DNA from: Apostichopus japonicus
Taxonomy: Eukaryota > Echinodermata > Holothuroidea > Aspidochirotida > Stichopodidae
Direction of reading: 5' to 3'
Length of the DNA: 64,000 bases
Assembly (NCBI RefSeq): GCF_037975245.1
Contig: NC_092568.1
Location: forward strand, 24,101,501 to 24,165,500
Part shown: positions 36,949 through 49,400 of the stretch, piece by piece
Layout of the letters: every line of letters begins with the position of its first letter
How positions within the stretch are numbered: the first letter of the stretch is position 1
The notes under the pieces: generated by a model
What the model was told of the DNA's origin: nothing
What the model saw: the letters and a program-made list of their open reading frames with translations, nothing else
Database searches by the model: none
Translations under genes and position numbers: made by a program

Positions 36949-38638
36949 AAGTGGTTGTTATAACCGTAGGCTCGTAACATTAATTATTTTTTACTTATCT
37001 CTGTTTTTTTAAGTTTCGGTGCTTTTTCCTGTAATACCTTTTCACAAGGTAGTTTTATTTATTTCAGTGCAAGAATGAAGGGTAGACTAGTTGGAGAGTG
37101 TGCAAACATATGAAAGTACTTATAAAGTAGCTTCTCGAGAATCTTGTATGCCATCAGTTAAACATAATACTGTTATCTCGAATCTCAAAGTTCTATTACT
37201 TCCAGGGTTCACATTCTGCAGTTTGCTTGAAAAAAACAAAAACTAGAAATGAAAGAAGTAAACAGGTACTACATTTGGCATTAAAAGTCAATATTGGAAC
37301 CCTCAGTTAGATTTGTCACCGAAACTTGCAAGCAACAAACAAGAATCAGTGGCATGCACAGAGAGAAGGGGGGGGGGCATAGCCACTCACCTCAGTCCCT
37401 TTTCAGTCGGGAAGAATTGGACCACTCCTCAGGGCCCAGGAAGCCCTTCCATAATGTTTCATGCCCCTACCTAAACTCAGTCTGTTGGAATCTGTAATTT
37501 GGCCCCCACCTTTTGAAATCCTGTGCATGTTACTGACAAGACTTGTTTCTAAAATGATCAGGCATTCTAAGCAAAAACAAGCATCATTCAAGCATAGGCA
37601 AGAAATTGATCCAAAATGGAGCTGTCGTAATATGCTATTATAAGAAGTATGTTGCAAGCAGACAAATCTTATAAAAGACTGCCTAACATGCCAATGCTTT
37701 GAACAAATATATCATTCACAAATTTATAAATTATTTTCACCACTTTGGAACGATTAAAGGAGGTGTTTAACCGGTCGAGTCAGAAATAGGTGGTAAGATT
37801 CAGACAGTCGGAGTGAACTGAAATGTAGTATATGTTGATATATTCCATGGCTAACAATTCCAGTATCAATAGAAATTAACGTGTAGTGTGTATGGTTATA
37901 TCTTGACCAAAAAAGTAGCTTTATTGGCGCTTAGTGCAATGTTTTTTTTTGTTTCTTTTTTATTAATTTATTCCAATTGTTTCTTTCCATTTTAACGTTT
38001 TGTAAAAGATATTTATTTCCAGGCATTCAAAAAACTATTTTGCTTTTTTTTTCCTCCCCCATTTTTTTCCAGTATTCATTAAGTCATTTCTTGTTTTTAT
38101 TACTTTTTATTATAAGTGAAGAACTGTTTATCATTCCACATTTTAGTTGTTCAAACATTGAAATTGAAGTACATCTGTAGAAATCACACAAAGAAGGACT
38201 GTATTGGTTGGATGGTTTTGAAAGATGCCTGGTAATAGTTACAAACTCGAAAACTATATTCATCCTAATTTGGCCGTTAGTATAAGCCCATTGTTCCAAC
38301 AACTGTTGACTTATGCAAGCCATTATCGTAGAGAGCAATGGATGCAATTTCGCTGGTAGGTTTTTTTTTTCATGTGAATTGGCTGCTTATTATGGATTTG
38401 TAAGTACAACAGGAAATGAACACCGGCAAGAAAAGTCACAACTGGAAAAAGATTTTCAAGAGATTTCAAGTTGATTATTTATGAGTGTGCATGCATTTAA
38501 TAATAAACGTGCACAATTTATTTCACAAATCAATGAAGAATGACCAACCAATGCAGATCTAGTGTTTTCATGCATGTGAAATTGGTAGTGAAAATTAAAT
38601 GATGGCATAATGAAGGAAATAGATTGATTCCCTGTTGT
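36949..38638. other. Probable 3' untranslated and intergenic sequence after BTBD17
   Basis: No coding frame with a domain is present. An AATAAA lies near 38502 and could end a long BTBD17 transcript, but nothing ties it to the gene. Short frames near 37300-37650 lie in somewhat more GC-rich, repeat-like DNA. Confidence 0.45.
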
Positions 38639-38639
38639 G

Positions 38640-38980
<341 letters not shown>

Positions 38981-39204
38981 TGATTGTATGTCCAGAGGTT
39001 CGAAACCGGTAAGGAAGGTCGTAATTCCTCTGTAGGCGTTTGTCACCTGTATCGAACAATACTAGTTCTGTTGTTGGTGACATATTTTGCCTTACTCTAG
39101 AGATCAAACATGATGCTAACCAACTCGAAATCATTTGTGATTCCTAAAGCCGGATCTCGAAAGAGATACTTTGAACAGACTTTATACAGACTTTGAACAG
39201 ACTT

Positions 39205-39286
39205 TATATATATATATATATATATATAGTTATATATATATATATATATATATAGTTATATATATATATATAGTTATATATATATC
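39205..39286. repeat. (TA)n blocks separated by GTTA
   Basis: Three TA runs are separated by TAGTTA. The unit AGACTTTGAACAGACTTTATA is repeated just before them (about 39165-39205). Confidence 0.9.
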
Positions 39287-39289
39287 ATG

Positions 39290-42200
39290 TTTTCAATTAT
39301 TTATTTGAAATATTTCTCAGATTAAATAAGGGATCAATCTTATGTAAAGATAATAAACTTCAATGGGCATTTTCAGTATAGTTTAAATAGATTCATTATT
39401 AAAAGAAATCGTTTTGAGTTCACCAACTGTGTCTCTTTATGGTGTTAGAAACTTCTTCTGCAACGCAAGTAACAATGAAAATGTTGATTTCTCGAAATGA
39501 TATTTTCTGGTTTTTTTCCCGTAAATGGAAGAAATGAACAAAGATGGACTTACTTTGCTGACCAAAATAAAAGAAGAGAATTATATTACACAATTTGCTT
39601 ATGAGTGACTAGGACTAGGTAGCTCAAAGAAGATATTCGAAAAGACACATCAAACCTGGCCATATGTTATGTTACGCTACAAGCTCTACAACATGTTTTG
39701 GGTTCAACAAAATGAATGGCTCGCGTCATAGCAGCAAACAAGAACCTTATTTAAGGCGGTTTGGTGTCAATTGTCCTACCATTATTGAAAATATAAAACT
39801 GATTTGATTTTCTCTCTTGCAGAGTATAAATATGAGGTACATTTTCAAGGCATTAGAGTGTTCATTTAAACATATAATACATGGAATGTGTTTTTTTTTC
39901 TTTTTTCTGTAAAGATAGTATCACTTGTGGGTTGATTGATTTGCATAATTCTCTAGAGTTATTGGTATTTTAATACCTAAGATATGTTCTCTATGATTGT
40001 TGACAGAATCACCCAAACTTCATATGTCATATTTGCATAAATTATTCAAGTGTCCTTTTCTGTCAGAACATACTTTCTATGATGAAGTTACTTGCAATAT
40101 ATTTCACATATTGATAACAAAAGAAATGAAGATAACAGGAAGTGGTGGTGGCTTTCATCGGTAATATGTTAAAAACATGTATGGTTTGAAATATGAAAAA
40201 CTGTGGACTGTGAAATAGTGATCTGCGTTGCTTTATCCGTGAGTGTGAATGAATTGTCTGTAACTTTGTAAAACATTGTAAGCAATCACATCTTATGTTT
40301 AAGATGTTTCTACCAGAGGAAAACTGAATAGGCAAACTTGTTTTATTTACTGACATCTGTAAAGAAAGGGATGCTAAGCAAACTCTGGGGACAGTCCCTG
40401 GATATAAGAGACATCTTGTCATCTTAATAAGAAATGAACCTGGTCGGTTCTGTGCTTTGACATCCTGATACTTTCCATGTAAGCTTTAATCACACGCAAT
40501 GTAAAAACCCCAGAAATTTCAATGTTGAAATATCGTTTTCATGATTTGTGAGGAGTCTGACTCAAGTCTGTATTATTCACAAGTGACTTGAATAAGTTGA
40601 TCAATTTTTTGCCTACAGAGTTAATACAGTGACTTAGGTCAACTGTTCGAGTCAGGAAAATGATACCCATTTACTAGACTCTGACCTAAGAGCGAAGGGA
40701 ATTGTTACGGCTCTGAATATTTGAAATAAAATGGAAACTATGAAATGCCCAAAAAAAAATGAAAATTGCTTCAAGTCAAGTTACTTTAATACAAATATAT
40801 CAGAGGATATCTTGTTTAAAATGAAAATCGATAAACTCAAGTTAATTGTTTCTGTATTGTGCATGTCGTTTGTTAATGCTGTTTAAATACAGACTGGTTG
40901 TGTGTACTATTAAATGTTTGTCAGTCTGTATAGGATTGAATTGGTCATTGTAAAGCTTGAAATGATGTTGATATAGTGCTTTCATGGACAAGCAAGGGTT
41001 AAGTCTAAGGATTAGTTCAATTTTAGATGTAAATGTTTTAATTATAGCAAGGTTTCAGGGAATGTTGAAATAACAGAAGGAAACAATTTCTACAAAGGGA
41101 TATAAGAAATCAAGAGGGACAGAAAGGATATTTATGTCAATTTTGACTAAAAGGATGATTTACGTCAATCATTTGACTACTTTTATCAACTTTCAGCTTC
41201 TCTTTAGGCGAGAAATGTATTTACAACTTTAATTGATAATTATGCTTTGTAAGGTTCTTTTTCAAAATTTCATCCTACACTTAGGATATATGCACATCAA
41301 ATCATATTACCATTGTTTATTATTTAAAGTTGAATAGCCGTAAAGATGTTAAGTATTTACTACCATGAATTATATTAGTTGAGCAAGTGCTGGCACTAAA
41401 CATATATTGACAAATGCAACATTGTCTCCCCACTTTCATCTTTGTCATCTTTTCACAACAAAAGGCACAGCATTACTTCAGCGAGAAATCAAGAAATTTT
41501 GAAAATGGTGGTCATCGTTCAATTAGTTGTGAGTGAAAAGTCACCTGTGTAGTGAGACCATGATACATTGTACTTAAAGTAGTAAGTATTGAGTTAAATG
41601 GGTATTATGCTGACTGAATCTGAATCACAAAGACTTAAACTTCTATGAGATGGAGAAGGACTAGGAAAGTACATGGCTCCACAGTGAATTAAAACAAAGC
41701 AATACAAAATACAAAGTTATTTTACTACAACTATGATACAAAATTTATTAACAAGCAGTAACTGGAAATATTGTACAGAATATTTTAATTTTACAGCTGT
41801 ATAAGACTTAAAAGTATTTTGACTAGATCCCCTTCATTCTAATTTGTTATTCAACATTCAATAATTTCATGCAAACGGTAATGGCTCTTTTATACATGGC
41901 TCCCGCTTTCATCAGATGGAGGAAAAAGACTGTGGCTAAATTATCAATTTAATTTAATTGCTATTTGCAAGCTGTATTATGCATTTACAAACATCCTACC
42001 CAGCCAAAAAATATCTTAATATTGATCTTCAAAATCATTTTCCTAAGTAGTGTCCTAAAATCACCATTATGTACAGTACCTATAAATTACCACATTGCTG
42101 CCATTTCACAAGAATTGAGTAAATTTGTTATTCAAATCAAACTCTGACAGCTTCAAACAGCAAATGTTACAATTAATTGCAATTCTATACTTGTCAATCC

Positions 42201-42451
42201 TGGTGTATTGTTTGACCCTCTCATTTACAGAAGGTACTGCTGTATCTATTACACAGCCTCCAAACTTATGGAAGAACAATTTGATTTCTACCGGTGAAAT
42301 TTTTCGATTCAAGTGTGCTATGTCAGTTTTAACTGTTGACATTCTAACTTTCTAAATCTTCAAAGACTTTCTCCCCGATAATCCTGGCGTAACAATTGAG
42401 ATGGTGAACAGCTTTCTTCTAATCTCTATTGATTCCTAAATCAAGAGACTG
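39290..42451. other. Intergenic interval between BTBD17 and LIN52
   Basis: AT-rich, no exon chain, no recognised repeat. The genes on either side converge on this interval, so it should hold both 3' ends. AATAAA on the minus strand near 41747 could serve LIN52 but is 0.7 kb past its stop. Confidence 0.5.
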
Positions 42452-45400
42452 TCACTTCTTTGTCGGTCCAGAAAATATCTTGAGATAGCGCCCCCTCGTC
42501 ATCTCTCGTGCTGTAACGATGAATGAAAATGATCTATGTTAACTAAAAAACTAAAATGTACCAAACTTGCTTCAGGCACAACACTGCATCAATTTCCCAC
42601 CACTAGCAAACATTTGTTTAACAACCCTTGAAAGGAATCATACATAACATTGTGGGTCCTTATTGTTTCCTTTTTTAGCATTTACGAAGGTGAAATCAAT
42701 GTTGCATAAAGAATCTGCCACCCCCCTCCCCCCCCCCAAAAAAAAAAGGTACAAATCAAAGCTCTTTGAATTATCAGTTTCCACTTACACTCTTCCAAAC
42801 CAAGCTGATATGCTACATTCTGCAGACCTTTGACTTTCTTCATTAGCTCATTTGTAGGCAAACTTCCAAGTTCTGCAAAGAATATATAAAATGAGACCTT
42901 TAAATTTAGGGACAGACAAAACATGATATGAGTGGGAAGTGGTAAAGGATGTTACATAATGTAAATTTAATACAAAATAACAAAGATACAGCCAGCAGCT
43001 GTGAAGTATATTATCTGCCTTATATTAAATATTTTGACTTTAGGCAACAGTTTTGATCCCTTCATGGTTGACATTGATCACATGCTGATGACCTATTGGT
43101 TTGATCTCACTTTGAATGTTGAATATGATGAAATTCAGATCAGACAAACTTTTGGTTGAGATTTTGTAAATATTTAAAACAAATCTGATACAAGACCAGG
43201 CAAACTGATGAATTTGCTTGATGTTTTCACATTTTCCAACATTTCTTATCACTTTTTCTTTTATATCACAACTTTATTGGTGGAACACTTGAATAGCCTT
43301 ACAATGAAGTGGTTAAACTGCCATAAAATGTTAATATATCTATAATATACTACTTTAGTAATACAGGGGTACAAATAGGGTGGGGAAGTGACCTGGGAGA
43401 TGGGAGGTAGATGTAGGAATGGCACTGTAGGGCATCTGTGGTACTGAGAAAGAGAGTCAGCAAGTATACACATATATTCGTACCACATAATTGTCAGAGA
43501 TCGGCCTGAATCAGACTGGTAAAGTGAAACTTTTGTTTTTACATAAAAGTCACATGTGGGCAAAAAACTCACACAACTTTATGCCCAGTTCCCTTACATG
43601 GAGACTGTAACTGTGTGATCTTTACAGTGTCATGTTGAGTTTTAGGTATCTGTTAAAGTGCAAGCACAATTAACAACTATGAGATGAATGGCCTGAATGC
43701 ATCAAAACACTGATTATTGACACACAATCGCAATCTGTACATCGTAATCTGTGCTTACCGTTCAACATGTTAATGTCATTCTTTTGTAAATCTGCCTCCC
43801 ATGGTTTGCTAGTGGTTTCAGCAGCTGGCTGTTGAGAATATGAGAAATATAAATGTAAGTATTAAGATAAAAGCGACAAAGCACACTTCTCTGAAAGCAG
43901 GGAAGTTGTTCCAAAGTGCACAAGCCAAGTCACTGTTATCTTACACCTTCATAGTAATACTTTCTCTCAGTGTTAGCAGGTTTCTTTCTAAACTTTTTCT
44001 GGAACTGATGCAAATTTCTACTATTTCTTAAGTGATTGCTCTTAGGGACAACACTTTCAACATTTGAGAAGCAGTTTAAAGACTGGGTGAGGTAGAAAAA
44101 TTAGAAATGAAGGCTGTCAAATAATCCATATTGCATTCACTGTTAACCAATTTGTAATCAAAACATCCTACAAAGGCATTGTATAATTCATGTCAACATT
44201 GGCACACAAAGTATATCAGGTGCACATGGCAGAAACCCTGCCTAAAGACACTCAACTCTCATATCATAAGTTCAGAGCAGATGTGCATACTGTAATAAGA
44301 AGTACTTACGCTCTTTAAAGCAGCAAAATCATCTACCCCAGGAACTAAATAGGGAAAACCAAAATTGAGAACACCTGTATAAAAAATTGTTAACATGGAA
44401 AATGCCCATTTCAGTACACTATTTCTTTCACAACCTTTTAGGATTATCAATGAACAGAATGGTATTTAATGAAATGTAAACACTGTCATGCAGGAATTAT
44501 ATAAATTGATTCCACTTGTATTGCCACAAGTTGTAACTGTTCAAGGATAACACAAGTGAACAATTGCAATTCTGACAAGGGTGCTTCATCACACCTGTTC
44601 ACCATTAACATAGATGACTACAATTTATGCATAATTTTTCAATAATACGGAAATCATTTCAATTTTATAGGAAACCAAAGTTTAAAAATAAATGTAAATT
44701 GATTTGTATAAACCCAGCAATGGAACAAGTCATGAAGCAGGGAGTTGGATGAATGATGTTGGTTGTTATTTACCTTCTCTGCAATTTACATTTTAATAAC
44801 TTTTTGGAAACAATCCCATTCATTTTCAATGTGCAATTTGCATAGGGTTGTAAAGTATCCATCATTCTAACCAAACAATTTGACACTCACACATAACTAG
44901 GTCATCCTTATTCTAGATAAAGATCGCTCAGATTAATACAAATGTTTACAAATCAAATCAAGTCATTGATCATTTAATCCAATACAGAATTTTTTTTTAT
45001 CTGAAACCTCTGAATTCATTGCCTAATTTCATTGTTTGCATATTTTGGTGTCACAGGTAACAGATTAAATTTTTAGGTAAGCTTTAGTCTCTTGCTTAAT
45101 AGTCAAAAGTACCACCATATTGTGAACACTTCAATGAGTGCAGCTTTGATGTGTAGGTTCTTACTTCGCTCTGGCCACAGTTCAGGTGAAGACCTATCAA
45201 GCGTCTCATTGCTGAGCAAATTGGTGTCCAGTTCTGTGAAAGAAATAACATGAAACAAGCCAAGGCTTAGCAAGTCGGCAGTATGTAAGAACTTGTTGAA
45301 TTTAGCCTACGTAGGATCCATAATACCACTACAGGCCTACACTAGCAAGGTAGGTAAAGCAAACAAAACATTGATACCACAAAAAGTTCAAAAGTTGCTG

Positions 45401-45512
45401 CAAATTAATGCCATTCAGAGTTTTGCTGTGGTTGGTTAGAAATTCTACATATATTCCGATTCACAGGGATGTTGACCGAAAATGAAATGGACATTTCACC
45501 TGACTGTGGCAT
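42452..45512 (-). CDS. LIN52: LIN52, subunit of the MuvB core of the DREAM complex
   Basis: Nuclear scaffold protein that links MuvB to the pocket proteins p107/p130 for cell-cycle gene repression. Five exons are secure on the minus strand (45165-45233, 44310-44344, 43759-43828, 42789-42872, 42452-42510). All have GT/AG borders and matching phases. A candidate first exon at 45500-45512 adds M-P-Q-S and makes 109 residues, against 116 in human. The N-terminal part has LLSNETL, fitting the LxSxExL pocket-protein motif, and then DRSSPELWPE, containing the serine that DYRK1A phosphorylates in the vertebrate protein. The C-terminal half, ELGSLPTNELMKKVKGLQ then NVAYQLGLEE and SREMTRGRYLKIF, is the conserved helical region that binds LIN9. 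It is divergently arranged with TXNDC16. Confidence 0.93.
42511..45164 (-). other. Introns of LIN52
   Basis: The introns are 42511-42788, 42873-43758, 43829-44309 and 44345-45164. They are AT-rich and contain a C/A homopolymer block at 42720-42748. No mobile element was recognised. Confidence 0.75.
45500..45512 (-). CDS. LIN52: Candidate first coding exon of LIN52
   Basis: On the minus strand ATGCCACAGTCAG is followed by the donor GTGAAA. It ends in phase 1, the phase that the exon at 45165-45233 requires, so the protein starts MPQSELDTN. The exon carries only 13 coding bases, so chance is possible. The longer ATG-led frame at about 46217 has no donor in the right phase. Confidence 0.45.
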
Positions 45513-46435
45513 TTCCTTTACCTATCCTGGTTTTGTACTTTAGTTAAAGCACAGAAGTGATGGACATTTGGCCTATGACTTTTTTAATCACCCCAAGGAT
45601 AGGCCTACATATATTTCATCCCTCATTGATCAGATATCCACTGATAATATGATCGAAATTTTGCAGAGCATATAACACTGTGGAAATCTGGAACATAGGC
45701 CTATATTTCAACACTCCACAGTTGCCAATATCTTCACTTGAGAAGTTCAGTTTAATTTAATTTGATTGATACTGTTAAAACTTAAGTAAATGGACAAAAT
45801 CAGAAATTTTCTTCATCTGCAGTGAACCACTGATATATATTCGAATGACATGGAACCGCCTCAGTTTTTCGAGAATATTATCTCTTCGCGAAATCGGTAC
45901 ATAACACTAATGCAATGTAAGTTGTAACCAACGAGGTAAATGAATCATGATTCATTTACCTCGTTGGTTGTAACGTAGGCCTAGCTGTATAGTACAGTAC
46001 AGTGTATGTTGTTAACGTAACGCTACGCTCTTCTTACTTGAATACGACCTAACGTATGCCAAAACATATCAAGCATTAGTAACTATGGCCGAATAAAAAT
46101 CACATTCATTTTGAGGGAAGTTTATGACTCCATTTAAAAAATTTACTGTTCTAACTTGCTAAGTAACTTGCCAGCAAATTCAGGGATGTTCTCCAGGTTT
46201 GTTTCCATCTTGATACAGTTTGACATCCACGCCTCTGAAGATGTGAAATAGCGCCCGCTAATAAACAAACGACTGGAAATGGTAATTGAACTGTCTAATT
46301 GCGTAAAACATTCAAAACAAGTAACAGCAGAAGGAAGAATCTGTAAATGTCCTAGATTGTGTGTTGTGATCAGTCACGCTCAAATTGTTCATTAGCAAAT
46401 CGTCAACGCAGAAGGACTTCACATTCTCATCAAAG
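45513..46435. promoter_or_regulatory. Shared upstream region of LIN52 and TXNDC16
   Basis: The predicted start codons lie about 920 bp apart on opposite strands, so both promoters must fall in or near this interval. It holds the 44-bp palindrome. I see no TATA box or CpG-dense block that I would defend, so the promoter call rests on gene arrangement alone. Confidence 0.45.
45926..45969. repeat. Perfect 44-bp palindrome without spacer
   Basis: The left arm AACCAACGAGGTAAATGAATCA (22 bp, given here in two parts: AACCAACGAGG and TAAATGAATCA) is followed at once by its exact reverse complement. The octamer GTTGTAAC overlaps each outer edge (45921 and 45967). It lies between the LIN52 and TXNDC16 start codons. 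Confidence 0.97.
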
Positions 46436-49400
46436 ATGAGGTTTTTCATCGCAAATGTGGCATTTTTGTTGATCCACTGTTCTCATTCAAACGATGAATC
46501 AAATAATTGGAAAAATATCGTAAGGACAGACGATTTCCCAGACTTAATCAGCCAGCCATATGTTGCACTTTTCTTCGCTCATTCAGGTAAAATGGTGGAA
46601 CACACTCAATAATGTTAAACAAGATAGATAATGACCTAATATTTATACAGGAATGCTTGTGTTTAAATCATTGTAACCTACATTGACAAATAAATTGATA
46701 TCATTCGGTCTGACGAACAAAGTAACAGATCCATAGCACATGCTACTACTAGGTAGCTAGGCTTACAACCAGTAAACAGATTCCAATTTCCAGTTACCAT
46801 TTTGCTAGATTTGAAGATCTGCTTTATTGGCTCATATGATAGCATGCTATAGCTAGGAAAGTTTTGTGATTACATAATCGATCTGCCACAGTTGTAAATC
46901 GACCTCAGGCTCAACAATTAGCCTGCATAGCTTCATAACGTAGGCTCTTTGTGTAAACACTCTGGGGAAATATGTTTCTTTTCTACAGTGTAGTTAATCT
47001 AACCATGTACTCAAAGACCCTCATACAAGAAAAAATATGTGGCAGGCCTTGCAGACTAATTGGCAAAAAGAGGTCATTTTACGACCAAGGCATGTCCATT
47101 ACGTAATCTCAAGAAACTTTTCCATGGTAGTGTGCTATAGTGCTTTATTGTTTTGATCGACTCCATGTACGGTACCTGCCCATTCACTGTTAACTTATAC
47201 TGTCTACTTATACTGAGATAAATTAATAATTTCAACAAGGTTCTATACGACTTCTCTCAATCACAGGTCTATCTTTACTAGAAACAGTTGAATCAATCAT
47301 TTGATAAATTGTATCATAGTGATATATAACAAGTTGGTAAAACTTAAAAAGTAAGAAAGAACATGATTATTTATTATTTCAGCTGGCCCACAAGATTCTT
47401 TTGCAAGAAGATTTAACAGTCACTTTGCAGATGCAGAAGATCACCTAGAAGACTTTGGTGTGGGGGTTGCAGTGGTAATTTAAATTTCATACATTTTTGT
47501 TGTTGTTGTATGTTACTACATTTCTACTCATGGAAACAAAACATTTGCATTAACCTACGTACTACCTGAATTATACCCTGCTAGTATGACAGATGTTTAG
47601 CATATTAATTGGAACGAAAGCTCAGCATTCACATCAATTGGCATGATAAATTCATATACTGTATCTAGATCGATCAAATCTATGGTAACTTGTAACCCAT
47701 AGTACCATAATTTGTTATAAGTCATTTTTATTACATGTTCATCAGATCGCATGTACACTAATAGATTACACACGTTGGTTATGTGTTATATAACATAAGA
47801 TATCTTAGGGATAGTTTGACTCATCTTTCACTATCTGTAACATTATACTTTTCTTCTTTTTGTGTTTATTTTCAGATTGATTGTTTCACATCTCCAGAAG
47901 ACAATGAATGTGTGAAGAAGAAAGAGGATTCTGACAAAGTCCACTTCTTCAGGTTTGTTGATGCAGTTTGATAAAATTCCTCAGTCCCTTCTTCCTGACC
48001 ATAATATTTGAGTTTCAAGGGTACAGGTAATCACTAAATGAGAATGTTAACTGATATGAGTGTTAACATTTTGAGATCTTAATCCACTCCTAGACCCCCC
48101 CCTCCCCCAAACACTATTCCCCAACTGACTAAATATCAATTAGGCAAACTTAAAGCTAGGTAATTTTAAAGTTAGTCAAGTTTACATATGACTTTACTCT
48201 TATGATTTCAAGTTTTCAAACCTAAAAGGAAGTCTTGTTTTGATAATGGAAATGAGAAAATTCTACATTGGGTCGTCTGGGTATTAAGTGTTGTACATAC
48301 ATATTAGTTACCCCTATAGCCCATTACTATAAATACTCCTTTTTGTATGGAAACCCTTTGTAGTCTATGATTGTAATTTAATCATCTTTGACTAAACCAT
48401 ATTTTCTATATCAAGGGTTTGTAAGTTTGTTTTTATTGCTGGTGGGATTAATTCTTAAAGTCTTATATTCGAAGACTTGTTTGCGTCTTAGAGAAATCTT
48501 TTCTTCAAAAAGTAAAATAAATGGAATGCAGCTTGATACTTGATACAAAGGTCATTGTCTTATTATTTGTATTATTTGTATAATGCATTTATCATTATTA
48601 CTTTCTGGTTCAGTTCCACCTGACACCTCACTATATCTCTATTCAATAATTCAGACGATTTTATTATATCATTATATTTTGGAAGGTTTGATTATGTTTT
48701 TTAAATATAGCATTAAACTTTGGAATATTCAAAGGAAGTGAGGAACAACAGTTTACCATGAATATTATAAACTATATTTTGTTGTCATTATCATGACAAG
48801 TGCTGTGTTTCATTCAAAGGTGGCTACTCATGTATTGGTCAAAATTTGAGTATACTGTGGCAAAGTTTTGTGCATGAAATGTTTTTCCCCATTGCTGAAG
48901 TTTGGCTATAGTTAGTCAATACTCTCCTGTTTAATTTCTTTGTTACCTGGTACTTCAGCATTTAGGAATTCTTGTGTAGCCATGACCAAATATGTATGAA
49001 CAGCTTAATTTAAATGCTTTTCTAGCAATTCTAGCAGATGCCAGACAATTCTCATAAAGGGGTTTGCAGTCTTGGTTTATTTGAGAGGCTATAGATGGAG
49101 TGAATGATGCTGCAATTAAGTGGAAAGACAGCCTGTAGTATCTTGAGCAGAATGACTTTAAGCCTTTGTTCAAGCTTATACCAAGTCTGTGGTTCCCTTC
49201 TACAATTCCTAGAAATGATTTATCTTGAGTCTTACATGCAAACGTTTCTTTATTCTTACATTAAGTTACTTTCTATATCAGTTGTTGACTCGCTCTTGTA
49301 CATATATAGTTAAATGAAATACCTGCTACTTAAAGGGTGTGAAGACTTGCGCAAAAAGAAACGTCTAATGCCGGTAATCTGACCCAGTTTCGAATGAGGT

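Noticed and set aside
46150-46217. ATG-led minus-strand frame METNLENIPEF as LIN52 first exon
   Set aside because: None of its GT sites ends in the phase needed by the next LIN52 exon.
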